Source: Membranipora membranacea | Taxonomy: Eukaryota; Bryozoa; Gymnolaemata; Cheilostomatida; Membraniporidae | Assembly: GCA_914767715.1 (NCBI GenBank) | Contig: OU612068.1 | Location: forward strand, 28,272,001-28,336,000 | DNA: 64,000 bases | Direction: 5' to 3' | Shown: positions 12,501-27,500 of the stretch, in pieces | Layout: each line of letters begins with the position of its first letter | How positions within the stretch are numbered: position 1 is the stretch's first letter | Program-made: the position numbers and the translations under genes | The notes under the pieces: model-generated | The model's database searches: none | The model's input: only the letters and a program-made list of their open reading frames with translations | What the model was told of the DNA's origin: nothing

Positions 12501-15500
12501 TATCATTTTGGTATCTATAACAAACTTATTGTCTATTCTCAGATCAGATAATGTTCCTTCCTATGTCGCTGCCTATCTGGAGTCTTCTCCACGTGATCCC
12601 CTCGCTGCCGAGGAGAGCTCAAGGAAAGCTGCCAGCAGAGTCAATGAAGCGGCTCCTAGAAAGGTATGTCAGGACTAATTAATAAGAAGTTTTTTAGTTC
12701 AGGATTTTATATGGTATAATTAAATCATCATTGCACCAAATATTGATATTCTTCCTAATACTGATGTACTCTGGTTTTAATAGTGAGAAACCTGTGAAAT
12801 CACCAATTTTGGGCCTTCTCTGGGAAATGGGTTTTCAGTGCATGACGAATGTTAGTCACTGAACTTTTATGACCAAATTGTATTCTGCTTCAACCGATTT
12901 AACCATCATACCTCTGTTAAAATTTGGTCGAAAATATTCTCATCTTTGCGCCATTTTGATCATTTTGTGCCAACTATTATCACTGTGTGTATAAATTCGT
13001 CCTGCATGGTATACATAATATTTAAGTTTTCGATCTTCTCATTGCTCGATACAAAACGCTGTCTAAGTTAGATATATGTATGATGTGTACTTACTCCCCA
13101 CCAGCCAGCCTGTTGTTTACTGTGCAAAACATGGTGGCTGTCTTACACAACCTTTATATGTGATATTGAGATAATATTGAAATTATTATCATAATATTGA
13201 AATTATTCTTATAATATCGAAATGTCAACACATTAATTCTCTTTTCTAGGTCTACTTACCTATAGTTAATCCAGCAGCTATGCACATCAAGCAGACAGAG
13301 CCGACTGATGTCCGACAGAGCGGCCAGGAGTTCCCCGGATGGTGCTTCGGGTGTAGACTAGAACATGGAATGCAAACTTTAGAAACACACCATACATATG
13401 AGTGAGTGTGATAGCTAGAAACACAACAACCATACCTTGTACAGTGTGATGAAAACCAAACCCATATCCCGTGCCTCCCATCCGATACCGTTCTTGTTTG
13501 CTACCATCAACCTCCCCTCCACTCCCCTCACCAAAGATATGTGATAATTGTCATACCACTGAAACAAAATCAAGTGTTTTGTATTTCATTGAGCTAGCAG
13601 CCATCTTTATTTCTATATACCATCCATATTTATTTTCATGATTCTTGTACTATATTTGCTCCGTCAGTGTGTACATGTGTCAGAACAGACATTGTAAATA
13701 TGCCTGCTGGCAAAGTCTCCCTGTCTTATTTGGGTAAGAATGGGTGAATCCCTGAATCACTGCTCCTCAAACTTCTGTTCTGTATGTCTGTAGAGAAAAT
13801 CCTGTTATACTTTCAAGTGTAGACAATTCTTTCATTCTTATTTATAGCTTCTAGAGTGTCATATTCATTAAATTGCATTGTGTCACCCCTTGTCCGCTTG
13901 TAAATTCGTGGGATAGAAAGATGTAGGGTCAAATAAATGAATGGAGCCCTTTACATAGGCGTTCTCACCCTGGGCTGTTTCTGTTTTTCAAAACCAGAAT
14001 TGATTGCTATGTTGAATGTTTACTTCAAATTCAGCAGCCCTGTTCAGATTTTTCTATTACAGCCTCGTGGCGTTATTTGCCAATGAGACAACACATTTTC
14101 GTTGAGTCTGTTAAAGTTATTATATTGTAGCCAAAGTCATGAAATGCTGTTGATTTACTCTAACTCCATGTTTTGTGACTATAGTCATCGATTTACATGT
14201 CTGTTTGGTCTTGCGTCTTAGGTTTCTTTGTTCTTATGATAAACTTAACTTTTCAAATGTTTGGAATTGAACTTTAAAACACATAATTGCCTTAGGATTT
14301 GTAAATTTATATATGGATTAGATTTGTACACAAACACAAGCCCATAATTGGCATGGCAGCATGGCAATGGCACGTCATTACTTGCTGACTTTGTGAGCAC
14401 CTGGAATGGTCTGAAATCATAGCTGCTATTCATAGAGCATGCTTAGCTCTCAACCAACACAAGATTATAATTTTTGTGAATTGACTTTATGCACTAAGGC
14501 TTAATAAGGTTTGGTTATAAGTTGCGTTCCGGTCACTGCCGATCTCGGTTATTTTATGGCGCCAACGTAAGCACCAGCTGATTCAGGAGTATATAGCGTG
14601 TCCCGCAATGGTAAACACAAAACAAGTTATACGCATAACATGAGTCCTACATCACAACAAAGTCCAAGCACTTCTCAAATTTTAAACATTCTCTGGCTCG
14701 CATAAGTTAGTTATTATGTAGTCGCAACATTCCTAAGCCTCGATAAAGTGTGTTTGGTCTACTTGGTTTATGCTGTGTACATGCTAGGCTGTATCTTTGT
14801 GTTGCTATTGACCATAAACTGACTGATACTCTCATATTTTCAGCCCATTCAGAGATCGCCCGGTGAGGGTCGGCGGTGGGTTCGCTTATATGAATAATGA
14901 GTCTGAGCCTGAATATATGGCAGCTATGAAGAAGATACGAGATGCTCAGGATGAGGAAATAAAGGCCATGTTAAAATCTAAATCTGGCTCCCGACCAGGT
15001 ATGAGAGGATTTTACAAGATGCTGATAACCGAATTATCTGCAAACTATCTCTCCTGATACCTATGTCAGTTCACATGTATCGGTGTAAACAAATATTTGA
15101 TTAACATTTACATACCACATCTAGGATGGCCTGAAACCCGCACAACTTTCATTTTTGAACTGTGCAAATTTTGCGTTTATTGTATGGGGCTGTAAAACAA
15201 GTCGCTTCATCGCCAAATTATTCGCCATGAAATGCATAAAGTCTGCCTCACTACCATATTATTGAAATTGAATGTCACCTTCTCTGATGGCATATTTAGA
15301 TCTGACCCTTATCAAAGTCACTCAATGTCTAGTCATAATACGGTATCACATCAGAGACTAAATGGTAATTTATTCCAGATGGAAGCAAGGAGCAGAAAGG
15401 TAAGGGGTTGTGCCCTCATTGTAAAGTAGAAGATAACTTTCAGCACTAATCAAAATAGCTATGACTAACCGTAATGAAAATGTTAGGATGATATTTCTTT

Positions 15501-18500
15501 CAGGTTAGCACTAAAAACAACCTATTAACACTAGCATAGTGTTGACATTTTATGCCTAATGGGCAAGCTCTTGTGATGCTTTACCTAATACAAACCCCCA
15601 CACAGCCACCTTATATTTTTGATAGAGCTTCCAAATATATACAAGCCAGGCTATGTGCCATTCCAGCCAACATTCAAGAAGAGAGAGGCGATCCCTTCTG
15701 ATCAGCTACCGCGGATTCCTGGTTTAGCAGATACACCCAGGGAGAAACTTTACAATGGTGAGTTAGTTTTATTGTATTCTGCATTACATTTCTTGATTTT
15801 TCCCAACAATAGCTGATGGAAGCAGTAGCTGGATTGTTATGAGTTTCAAGGCCATTTTATTATGTTTATTGTAATTAATGATTGATGGTGATGTGTTGTT
15901 TCTCTGTAGCCCCAAAAGCTTTCACAGTGAAGAAGTCGGATAAGACAACAACAGAGGCAGCAGATCCATTCAGTAAGGACAGAGATTACAACATCAACGG
16001 AGGCAAACCTGCCGATATAAGAAAGAGTGATAAACCCGCCACGGAGTTCATAAATGTACATGTGGACGACAAGGCGCGAAAGGTGAATACTGACTTATCA
16101 ATTGTTGTTCTGAGTCTTTTATCACACAAATTTTGTGATGACATGTGATGCCACCTCGTAGGGTCGTATTTCCATTTGGGGTGTAATGGCAGCTTATCCT
16201 TGTTCCAAAGAATTCAAAAGAATTCAAAAGGATTCCACAGACGTCAGTCGTCAACTAGTACACAAAGTGCCTGAATATACTAGTATTACTCCCGCTCTTG
16301 GAGAAATTGTGTAGGAACACCATATATTATTTCTTTATGTCTCACTATTTCCAGGACGACCTTTTAGAGTCTGACTGCCAGAAGGAATCTGAGGTAACAG
16401 CATGTTCAGTAACTTAGTGGTTTGTTTACTACACTATAACTCTCAATGTAGTGATTATCTTCTCCCGAACTGTGAATTCTCTACACTGCCTAATTATTCT
16501 ATATTTCAGAAGTACAAAGACTTTGAACTACAGAAGAGAATAGAGGATGGCAAAACAGGGAATCACACTGGCGCGGACCACACTCGTAAAAAGGTTTGTC
16601 GCTGTTTTCATGGAGTGCCTTTTTATTCCACGCTAGAATATAGAGCCTCAGCATAGTCAATGATTTGTGATTTTAGAACACCACAATTAGTTTGCTCATT
16701 ATTATGGCAGGTGTGCTCCTGGTTGTCTTCTAGAACTGTTACGTAGATACTGCTGCTTTGTTTGTTTCAGGCGAGTGATTTCTCTGACTTTGAATCCACT
16801 CTACAGCCCCTTAATTTCAGCAGTTCTATGTCCCACAATTCCTATTTCCACCCTACAAACTTCCCCAAAGAATCCCCGAGTGAGACTAATGACTACCGTC
16901 GGGTGAAATCTGTCCCCAGCGGTATAGACTACAGTGGAGATTACAGTGAGCAGGTCGACATGTCTGATGATCATAGATTGTATAATTCTGCTAACACCAG
17001 TGTGACCTCTCCGAGAAGTAGAGATGGCTTGACTGAAATATTACAGGAAGCCATACATCTCACCTCATATGAAAAGGTATCCCTTTAGTTTCTATATCCT
17101 GCAAGACAATAATATTCTGAATCTTGTAATCATCAACTACCCAACTAACCTAGACTTTTAATACAGATTCAATAACTCATTTCTTTAGACTATCATTAAG
17201 CCTTGTCTCGCAGCCACTCTTTCTCTTTTTGATTTTAAACCAAACGAAACAAAAAAGTGTGGCCGTATGACGAGGCCAGCTGACATTGGCTCTAGCCACT
17301 TTTTAGAAAAGAATTTTCTAATGGATCATCACTGCTCAAAGCACCTGGTATATAATGCTGTTCACCTATCTTTGTCTTGTGGTAATATTTAGCCCATGAC
17401 AGCAGCTTCAGTTCCACGACCTGGTACACAAACACCAAGTGAGGGGAGGCTGGATACCCCTCCTCAGTCTGTACCTAGTCACACACCTGCCGAGACTCCA
17501 TCAGATATTGAAGTATGATAGCACTGTGATTGATGTTTGAATGTGTTGTTGACTCTGGCTGCACAGCTTTGGTTTTGCATGTAAATTCTTTCTTGCACCC
17601 GTGCCTACACCATTAAATCTGGTTTCATCACCGTTCGATATGATGGTTGCAAGTGTTGTCTGTCTGTTGCACAAATTTATATGTTATAAACATGCTTGGT
17701 ATGATCTGTTTTATGATACTGTGATGTTCTTGCCTGTGTGGACTTGGTGTGTATTATTTGTTTTGCGTGTATCTTGGTGTTGATTGATTGCTAGGTGTTA
17801 TTGTTATACAAGTGCAATGGTATTAGCATGTGGAAAATCTTCTTTAAATGCTTTCACTTCAGCTTCTTTTTCCATCCACTTAGTTTAGTGTTCCTTCCGT
17901 TCTATTCTTTGTAGATAGATTATGCAGCATTGAATCCATATAACCATATACTGAACCTTTAGGTGTGTGAAGTAGTGTGATAAAGAGTGTAAAAACTTAG
18001 CTGAGCTGAACCAAATAATTTGTAGACAATGGAAAACAATCCCAATATCCCAAAGTTTAAACGTATGTCACTTTCACTGTTTATATGGCAATGATTTTGT
18101 TTGATTTGACAGGCCACTCCAGTACCATCTGTACCAGACTACCTCATCTGTACTCCACTATTATCTCCTCCTAAAACAGCGCCATCTCTAAAAGCTTCTC
18201 ATACATCTGTTGGATCAGCTAAATCTGCCATGACTCCACTTGATACACCCCCTGTCACTCCTGCGCCCTCTATTGGCTCAGCACGAACTCTCACCCCTCA
18301 ATCATCACCACCATATACTCCTCTACCATCTATAGCATCAGCTAAAACTCTCTCACCTCAGCAAACTCCACCAAAATCTCCTTCACCCTCTGTCCCATCA
18401 GCTAGAACGCAGTCTCCATTAGGGACATCGACTGAGAGCCCTGCTCCATCAGTCCCACAATGCACCATCAGTCTAACTCCTGACTACTCTAGGCAGCCCA

Positions 18501-21500
18501 CAACAGTATCTTCAGCTCAATCCGTGCCCAGTGCAGAGGAAAACATGACACCTTATGTGGTGGTATCTACGAAGCAGACAAAAGGAGAAGTTAACAACGC
18601 CGTCTTACTGAAGAAATTATCAGAGGTAGCATGACCTTGACTTGTGTAGTGTCATGGAACTCCCTGCACAAACCTGTCATGTCAAGCACAAACCCTGCTC
18701 ATGGTTGTTTGTGTACCTGCCACTGTCTACAGCACATGTCCCAGTTCAGGAAGCACTATATATTCCTTCTCGTTCCTCTTCTCATCACGCTACACCATAA
18801 CTCATTGCTATTGTATCTTTGCACCTTTATTTGAAATGTGCACGAATCCCAGTAAATAGCCATATCATCATCCCAACTCTAGGTGGTTTTGCATATGGTA
18901 TGGCTTTATTTATTTTCTGTTACCCAACCTAACCAATGAACTCCCTCTTCCAGTTCAGAGGGAGTTCATTGACCTAACCTTAGTTACTCAGCTATTATCA
19001 ATGGCTTCAGCAGATCGTTTTTTTAGGAGTTGCCCTCTTCATGCTATTGTAGAGACAACTCAAGTTGGGTCTGTCTAATAATATGTGATCAACTAACTAT
19101 AACACTAACCGTCAAATACCGTCAAATGATTCATTTGTTTTGCTTCGCTTTCTCATTTTATTCTAACCTCAATCTGTTTTAGCCGGTTTCCATCCCCTCA
19201 TCCCCTTATAACAGCTTTGATGACCATGTACCTGTACCTGTAATAACTGGGAGTGTTGATCCTGGTACCCTTTATGAAACCAGTAACACATATATATCCC
19301 AAACTTTGGATGAGGTAAGATCATGCATCATATTTCATTTCACCAACTGCATTTCCTATCAACTAACTGTAAAAATCATAATACATTTCTCATTTTCTGG
19401 TAGTTTTTCGTTTTACCATCCTGCTTTATTTTTATCCTTGGCTTTGCTTTAGAACATTCTGTAAAGCAAGTTTGTCTTTGCTTGCAAAATAACCTGAATA
19501 AATTAATTTTAGCGATACATTCACCAGAATTCGGAATAACATAAATACTCTCATTTTCAAAGTTTTGTATGATGCAGCATTAAGGAACCAGCTTAAATTT
19601 AATTTTCATTTGATGTAGCATTAAAACATCTCTTTTATTTTTCACAGAAACAAGTCAAGTCCCCTGCCGAACTCTCTGCATCACCAGAGGAGACAACTCC
19701 ACAGCCAGTCTCTCCATCATTGAATACAGATGTTTCACCAGCTTTGTCTGTGAAAGAGTCATCACCTGAAGTACAAATAGCTGTGTGAGTGTCAATATTA
19801 AACTGAAATCGGAAATATTATTATTATGCAGTATTTAATCAAGCACCACCCTGCGACAACTGATACAAACTCATGTATGCCCAAATTTGTAAACTATTAT
19901 CAATCATATGCAATGAATGTTATAATGTTCATACAATTTAGTTATGCAGTCTTATGTATGTGTTCTGCTGTATATCATCATATAAAATCACTTGTTCATA
20001 AGTTATTTTGTGTTGCAGTGAGGAGACTGCGGTTGATGAGCGCATTCTAACACCTCCGACACAACAGGAAATAGGTAATCACTTGCTATGTCATAAATAA
20101 TTTCTCCAACTCACCAATTTCTGTAATTTAACTATAAACCAAAGAAATGATCTGTTTGTGCAAGCGATGGCTGGTGTAATAATTTTTAATTCAGGGATTA
20201 AACTAGCACCTAAGATGCCAGTCGATTGAATTACTTTTAGCCTTGTCACACGGCCACTGGTTTTGGTTTGTTTGGTACCAAAAAAACCAAAACCAGTGGC
20301 CATGTGACAAGGCTGCATTACTTTATCTTAAATATATTTATAACGCTTCATTCTTTGCTCGGTTCTATAAGTAATCTCCTCTTCTTCTATAGTACATAAT
20401 TCGGTTCTATAAGTAATCTCCTCTTCTTCTATAGTACATAATTCGCCATTATTTGACGAGAAGCCAGACTTACGCTGGGTAGTTCAGCCTCTAGATGTGC
20501 TAGAATCAGAGGATGTGTTTGTGGATCCTGTTGTGTATGAGCGGCCAACAGAACACACGGCAGACAGGAGCTCACCCTACATAGATGAAAACTGGATTGG
20601 TTAGTCAAACTAGCTAGACTGACCCCTTTATACTTCAATTTGTTACTAGTTGCTACCCTTCAGTTGGTTGCGCTGCAGAATATGTACCAACTCAACATTT
20701 GAATAGTCTGATGACTTCAAACTCATAACTTTAAGCGCTACTTCCACTGTTAGCCAGACTAGTGTTTATGAGTGATTTATTACTAATGTTTCAGTGATTG
20801 CTTTTAGCTGCTTTTGACCCTGTTTCCCTCATTTCTTTTATCAGCAAAGGATACGAACAAAGTCCAGACCACTATCATTGTCTCAAAAGAGTATGTTCCA
20901 ATTTGGACAATCACAAGAGAGATTCTCCATGACGTGTTTGAGGACGTGTTGAAGCGCATCGCCAAAAAGAAAGCGCCACCAAAGAAGGTCAAAGCTCAAA
21001 CTGTTAAAAAGCCAACAAGTAAACAAATTAAGCTACCAGGTAAATTAACTTAATCTTTTGGTATCAACAGTAGCTCTTATATACTGCAATCTTTACACTG
21101 TGACGCTCATAACCACTAGATGTTAGTTCATGTGTTGCATTCCCACCTCCCCTCCCTCAATTCATAACCTGCCAGCTAATCCTGGATGCTTGAATTATCT
21201 CTGATGAGTTTGCAATAGTATGCATAGAAGATAGTCAGACCATCAATCTGTAGAAAGGCATCCAATCGCACACCTTACTACGACTATTTATACTTAGATA
21301 AACTGTAGCTTACAGGTCCTAACAGTTAGCTGGTATTCCAACAATATTTACTTATAGAGGAAGAAAGAGAACCGACGCCGCCACCACCACAAGAACCAAC
21401 ACCTCCACCGCCTAGGGAACCCACTCCACCACCACCCCCTAAAGAACCTACCCCAACCCCTCCTCGAGAGCCGACACCTGAACCTGAGTTTAAAACACCT

Positions 21501-24500
21501 ACACCTCCTCCAAGTAGACCAGCTATATCTATAGAGCTGCCTCCGCTACCAGAAATAACACCAAGTAAGTAATCGCCTTTACCAGTGGGAACTACTACAT
21601 CATTATTTCTACAATATCCCTACATAGTGAAGAATTAAGTTTTTTTTAACGTTTTTGAAACATTTACTTGTTGATCCCAACTTGATATTAACACTGCTAG
21701 CCTTTGAAGCCTAGTTTAGATTAGTGTTTGACGTGTAATTTTTAGGTTTGCCGGCAACCCCAAAGACTGCTCCAAAACTCTCAAGGACACCAACACAGAT
21801 AAACCGCACTCTCTCTAGTGGTAGCCTAGTGGTTGAGAAGAGAAAACCGCTCGTTCCTAGAATCTCGGTATGTTAATTACTCTCTTTTTGTCATCAAATC
21901 CTAAACTTGTTTTGGTGCACCGACTTTGCCCTTGTCGCTGCAATGAAACAACCAGTCAGCCACTTGTGCAAAGTTTTAGCATTTGAATAGAACATCAATT
22001 CAATAGACACTTATGCCTTAGTTTATTAAATAATGAGCTGGGATTCACCGAGATCATGAAGGATATAGCAAAATAATTGTTTCTGCAGGCGAGAGCGCAA
22101 CTCCCTACTATTACAGACAATCTCAATGAGGTAGTTGTCTTATGTAACTAACATTGATTGCAAGTGTCTGAGTTAAATAGTGTGGCGCATGTCATATAAA
22201 TAAGATATACTTACAATAATACTCACTGCATGTGTATCGGTTTTGAAAGCTTAAGCCAGCAAAACTAAACTCAAAACACGTCAGATTTAATCGAAGTTGT
22301 CAGGTACTGGGTTATGCACATGTGTTGTGTAGCTATGATAGATCACTATATCTAGAGCAGTCCGCTGGGTGACTTTTATCTTATGTTATGCTCTTGCACC
22401 CATAAGTAGTTTGTATCTAATGTATGTATTTTAGTTATTGGACGTGATTATTGTATTTATGTTTTCATTCATATATTTGGCATTGAGTGACTGGGTGTAT
22501 GTGTTGAGAATCAACTGTTTTGGCTTGCTAAAAAATTATTTATATGCTATAGCTTTTAAGTTTTCAATTATTTTCACCGCTGTGTTATCTTTAAAAATTA
22601 TTGATGGTCAAAAATTGCAATCCCTGTCCTGCCCTTGATCAGGTCTAATCGGCTTTTGTCCGTCTATACTGTTATCCTGTGGTGATCTGGCGATTCACAT
22701 GAGCAAATTCGAAATCTGCAAAGTGGATTCAAACATTCAAACAAACATTCTTACCCTACCTGAACAGGAGCTTTATTCTGATGTTGCTTTATTTCCTGGT
22801 TGCACGCATGCATTGTAACTGTTGTGATATGATCTTGCTGTCTTTGTTTGCATTAAACCCTCTGTGAGAGATATTAATATTACATGTCGTGTTACTTACT
22901 CTAGGGACGGGAGGAGACATCTGATTCTATTATTTCTCCCTACACCACACCTCTGCCTGTAGCCTCACCTGACTATGATTTCTTTATTGTGGTAAATGTT
23001 TACTTCCTTTTATCATTGTATTTACGTTTTTAAAATCAGAATGCCTTCATATGTGTTGCTTATGCAAGCATATCAGCTACGTGAACTTGTGTTGTTGGGT
23101 GTTTTCATATCGTGCTATGACATAGACCCTGATATATAGATGTATGTACTGAAAAACCTCACTGTAAAGTCACCAGACTTATAAATGAATTGCTGCGTTT
23201 CCAAAATTATTTTATTTCCCACAATAATAAGTCACCACACACCTAAAACCACTTTTGAATCATATCAAAGACTAACCTCTGTGATCAATCTATCTATACA
23301 CTTACAAGTCTGTGGCCATCAAAAAGGAAACCATGATTCAGATATAAGCCATGTTTAAATGCGTAATTTTATAAGTCACCTTCATTTATAAGTCTGGTGA
23401 CTTTTTTGCAATGTTTTACGGTATGTCAGTTTGCATATTATGTATATTGTTGCTTTTCTATCATGTATGCGTATTCAGCCCTCATTGAGGGTTACCCTTG
23501 TGGCGTGTAACCCTGACCCTGATATTTTGTTTGTTGTTGATGTTTTGTTAGCCGAGATCTCCCACACCCAGCACAGCTGGTCCTACACCTGATTTTACTG
23601 TTCATCAGCCGCTCAAACCGATTACGAGAACTTTAGATAGCAAAATTGTAAGTAATCTTGTCAATTTTATTGCTTTATCTACTATATTGTACCTGTTCTT
23701 ATTACTTGTTTGTCATCCCTGTGATATGCTGCTTGTCGTACAATTTTCCCATGTGAGGTTTGTTATCCGGTTTGCGATATCTCCAATGAGCGTATTAGCC
23801 AGTACAAAACTCTGCCTGCTTCAGAGTGATGTGCAGGCTATGTCTGACTCTCATGTATAGTTATACCTACCGAAGTATTACCTTATTATGTATCAGGTTG
23901 ACATGGTCTCAGTTATTATATTGTATTGATGATTAATGTAGGATGATGAGGAAAAGGTAATGCAACATAATCAGTTAATAAATATATATATACCATATCT
24001 CCTCGGTCTGAATCGATGCCAACAGATTTTCGCTCATGACGAGGGCATTTAAGTGGATTTCAATGATGCGATCTTCCAACTATTGAAAATACTTCATACT
24101 AGTTTACATGGTTCAGCTTTCTCAGGGACATTGTTAGTGGCGTGCCATAAACTTCAACACAAGTCTTTGGGTGTGGGGTTTGAGATTATAATGGAGTGCC
24201 ACCACGGCAATCTGGGCAATGTTAAAATATTACAAGCTAGTTTTGGACACACACTTTTCAATGATGGCATCGATTCAATCCGAGCTGGTATCATAATATC
24301 TCACCTGTTGTCCTGAGTGCACAACCTAAATATAGTCATATAATAAACATTATTGTTTTTTCTCAATGGTGGTGGGTAATTTTAGTTTCTGAATACTGTC
24401 ATAAATCCAGTATCATAACAGCATAGTACGCCACCTTCATTCTAATACTGAAAGCAGGCGGTGGGGAACATCGGTTAAATAAAGGAGTATGATATAGAAC

Positions 24501-27500
24501 TGACTTCTGATGTAACCGGTAGAAGATATGTATAGCATCCTAGGTGAAAATAACCATAATATTTAATAACTTAAAGCAGATCTCTAAAATCTCCATCCCG
24601 ATAGATACCTATGATATACATATAGGTATATAACAATCTAATATTTAGACTTTAATGATAGTATATGTTATTGTGTGATGTCCAGGGTAATGATTGGACA
24701 TTCCGTCAGAGACTCACTTTACCCACATCACCACCCATCCCAATCTCTCCACCTGAGCCGGAGGTTGAGGAGGTAATGGTAAACATGGCTGTAGTTACCC
24801 TGGTGATAGATATACCCCACAGTCTAGTGCTTTGTACAGATATAGATAGCATAGCTGTATTCTCTAGTCTAGTCATTTTCTATCTATACCACAGCCTGAC
24901 TTGCCAACGGCGGTCATAATGCATGATAATTTCATCTCTTTTTGAGATATCTTGCTTGGCATATCGACGATTTGTGAATGAAGGAAGGGTCTGACTAAAA
25001 GAATGAATTTGATAATTTGTCAGCGGCATTCAATTTACATTTTTGCTTTATCTTCTTTCACTTTTCTACAACCTGGGGGGTGGGGGAATAAAACTAGCAT
25101 GATTGCTGGCATGTCGCTGATTATCTTAACCCACCTCCAGCCTTAACTTACAGGCATAGAAGTCTGATCTAACCTTGATTTATATGATTGTAATTGATGA
25201 AAATTAAAATTCATCTTGATTAGTTGTCTGCTCTTAAAAAAAGAGGAACCAAATTATTACAGAGATAACCAAAGATTCTGTTTTTTTCTCCAATATACAG
25301 TTGCCTGTAATCGAGGAAAAAGCCAAAACACCTGAACCTGTTCCTGAGCCTATTGCACTCAAAAAGCGGATCAGAAAGATACCGAAAGGCCTTATACGCA
25401 CGTAAGTGTACTGTAGCAAATATAAAAAATATGCTGTACCAAGGAGTAACTTAGAATCCTCCTTGCTTACATAGGCAGAAATATATTTGTTCACCCGCCC
25501 CAAATGTTCCGGTCACATACCACTTATATTCGCTTCCAGCTCTCTTATTCTATGTTAAATATTTCAATGATTCTGTTTATTTTTGTGTCAGTGAAAAGAA
25601 AAGGTAAGAACAAAAATAGTGTAGAATAGTTTGTAGATCGAAGCTTGAGTTCCATTCTAACATCATTGGCAGGGGATAAGCAGTCCCGCCATAATACGTC
25701 TTAGGCACTCATGTGAGATAGAGCTAGTTTAAGGAAGTGTGATCCCTCACCTTCTCCTATAGTTTAAGTCCTTGAACGTTGCCCGGGTTGGTGATAGTAG
25801 TATTTCATGACCAACCAGTTGCTCGGAAAGTGGTTGATAATCAAATACTACTACCAACAACCTGGGCAACATTCAAGGACTTTAACTACTTCTTCTTTGA
25901 TTATATTTCCATTTAATATTCAATGTCGCATGTTGATTATGACTGCTAATTTCTGCGGTTATGGTTGCTAAGGCCTTTCTCATCACATCTACTTATCATA
26001 CACAGCATGTGGAACAAGCCGATGAGGGCTCTGAGAATGTAAGTGCATGCGCTCTAAAAGTCTGATCACTGACACTTCTTAAAACCACTTCTTAAAACCA
26101 CTTCATAAAACGACACTGACAGCATGTGCATGACAGCTTGAGATTTGTAGACAGGGCTTATATTATATTCAGTTGTCATGATTCTTAGTTTTGTACTTAG
26201 TGCTTTGTGGATATTTTTATTATCTTTATTTCACATAAAAAAGTTCAGTTAACCATACCTATTATCAACTACTGACTCTAAAGTAATTCCAACATATGCA
26301 CTAACTTGTGTAATTTGATGTATAGAATTATGGATAAGAAATTTATCTGTCCGAAATATACCATCTTTGTCGTTGACATCTAACGCTTAGTTGCCATTTA
26401 TTACAATATATGAGTTGTCTTCCCGTATATAAAATTCCTGACCTTGACGACGTAAGTGAAAGACAAACGCCTCAGGTCAACCAGACAGCCTATTGTTCGG
26501 AGAGCGATAATCGAATATAAGTATTGAGTAAACGAATCAATGTACTGTTGCCTGGTGCAGACAGACTATTCAGTCCAGTGGGAGTTGAACTCAACTTTTA
26601 ATATTTGGAAATTTGCGACCAAAATCAATGAATGCCAATAATTTGACCCTGTCAAAATTGCTGCCTGTGGATATTGAAACATGACAGCTGTTTGTCTATT
26701 GTGAGAGTGGAAAAAAGAAACAATAATGTACAATATTATTTGATTATATTTGGATTGTATGCATGCTGATGACAGCCTATGTTGATCCGATAAGTATTAA
26801 TTGATTAGTTCAAACGAATCTGAAAATTCTCATTTCAGAAACTTATAAAAGTACCAAACACCTATTATTTCATTTACTAACTAGAGTCTAGTTTCACATG
26901 TCAATATTTTGCGGCGTTTGTATTTGCTACTGTAATCAAGTTATCATCATGAAGATGAAAACTCTTATAACCCTGTAAGTGCTGAATGTTAGTCACAATC
27001 GAGGAGGTAACTTATTTGTAGCAGTTCACAGTTTGCCTTTTATTTAATTTATATTTATTTTATTATATTTATTCTAATATCATGTCTATGCGTTTAGGAC
27101 GCGGACATTCCGTAAGAAGTCTGGACTGGCTATGACTAAAAAAGAACTGAAGCAGATCACAGATCCTCTCGATTATCTTGCCAAGTACTGCCTCATACAG
27201 TAAGTCTGACTCAATTATACTCGGGCATAAATAATCGAGATTGTAGAATGAGCTTGATTTAAATGAGATTTATAAAATAAATATCTCAGACAGTACACAG
27301 TACAAAGCTTGATCTTTGCTAGCCTGTCTTGACAAGCTTTGTTGTGGGGGAATCACCCCACAACCCCCCCCCCCCCAAAAAAGCTTGCCAAGACCACAGC
27401 CAGCCCTTGATGGCGCTCGGGATGGCAATCGCGGTCGTAGGCCTTAACGACCGCCTACTGCCGCAATTGCCTTCCCAAACGCCATTAAGGGCTGGCTGTG

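Noticed and set aside
15301-15409. Exon-like open stretch with acceptor and GTAAGG donor in the large gene
   Set aside because: Its phase cannot join exon 5 to exon 6 without a frameshift, whereas those two join directly in frame. It could at most be an alternative exon.
24053-24316. 87-residue plus-strand ORF
   Set aside because: Intronic in the large gene, with no matching splice sites and no recognisable domain.
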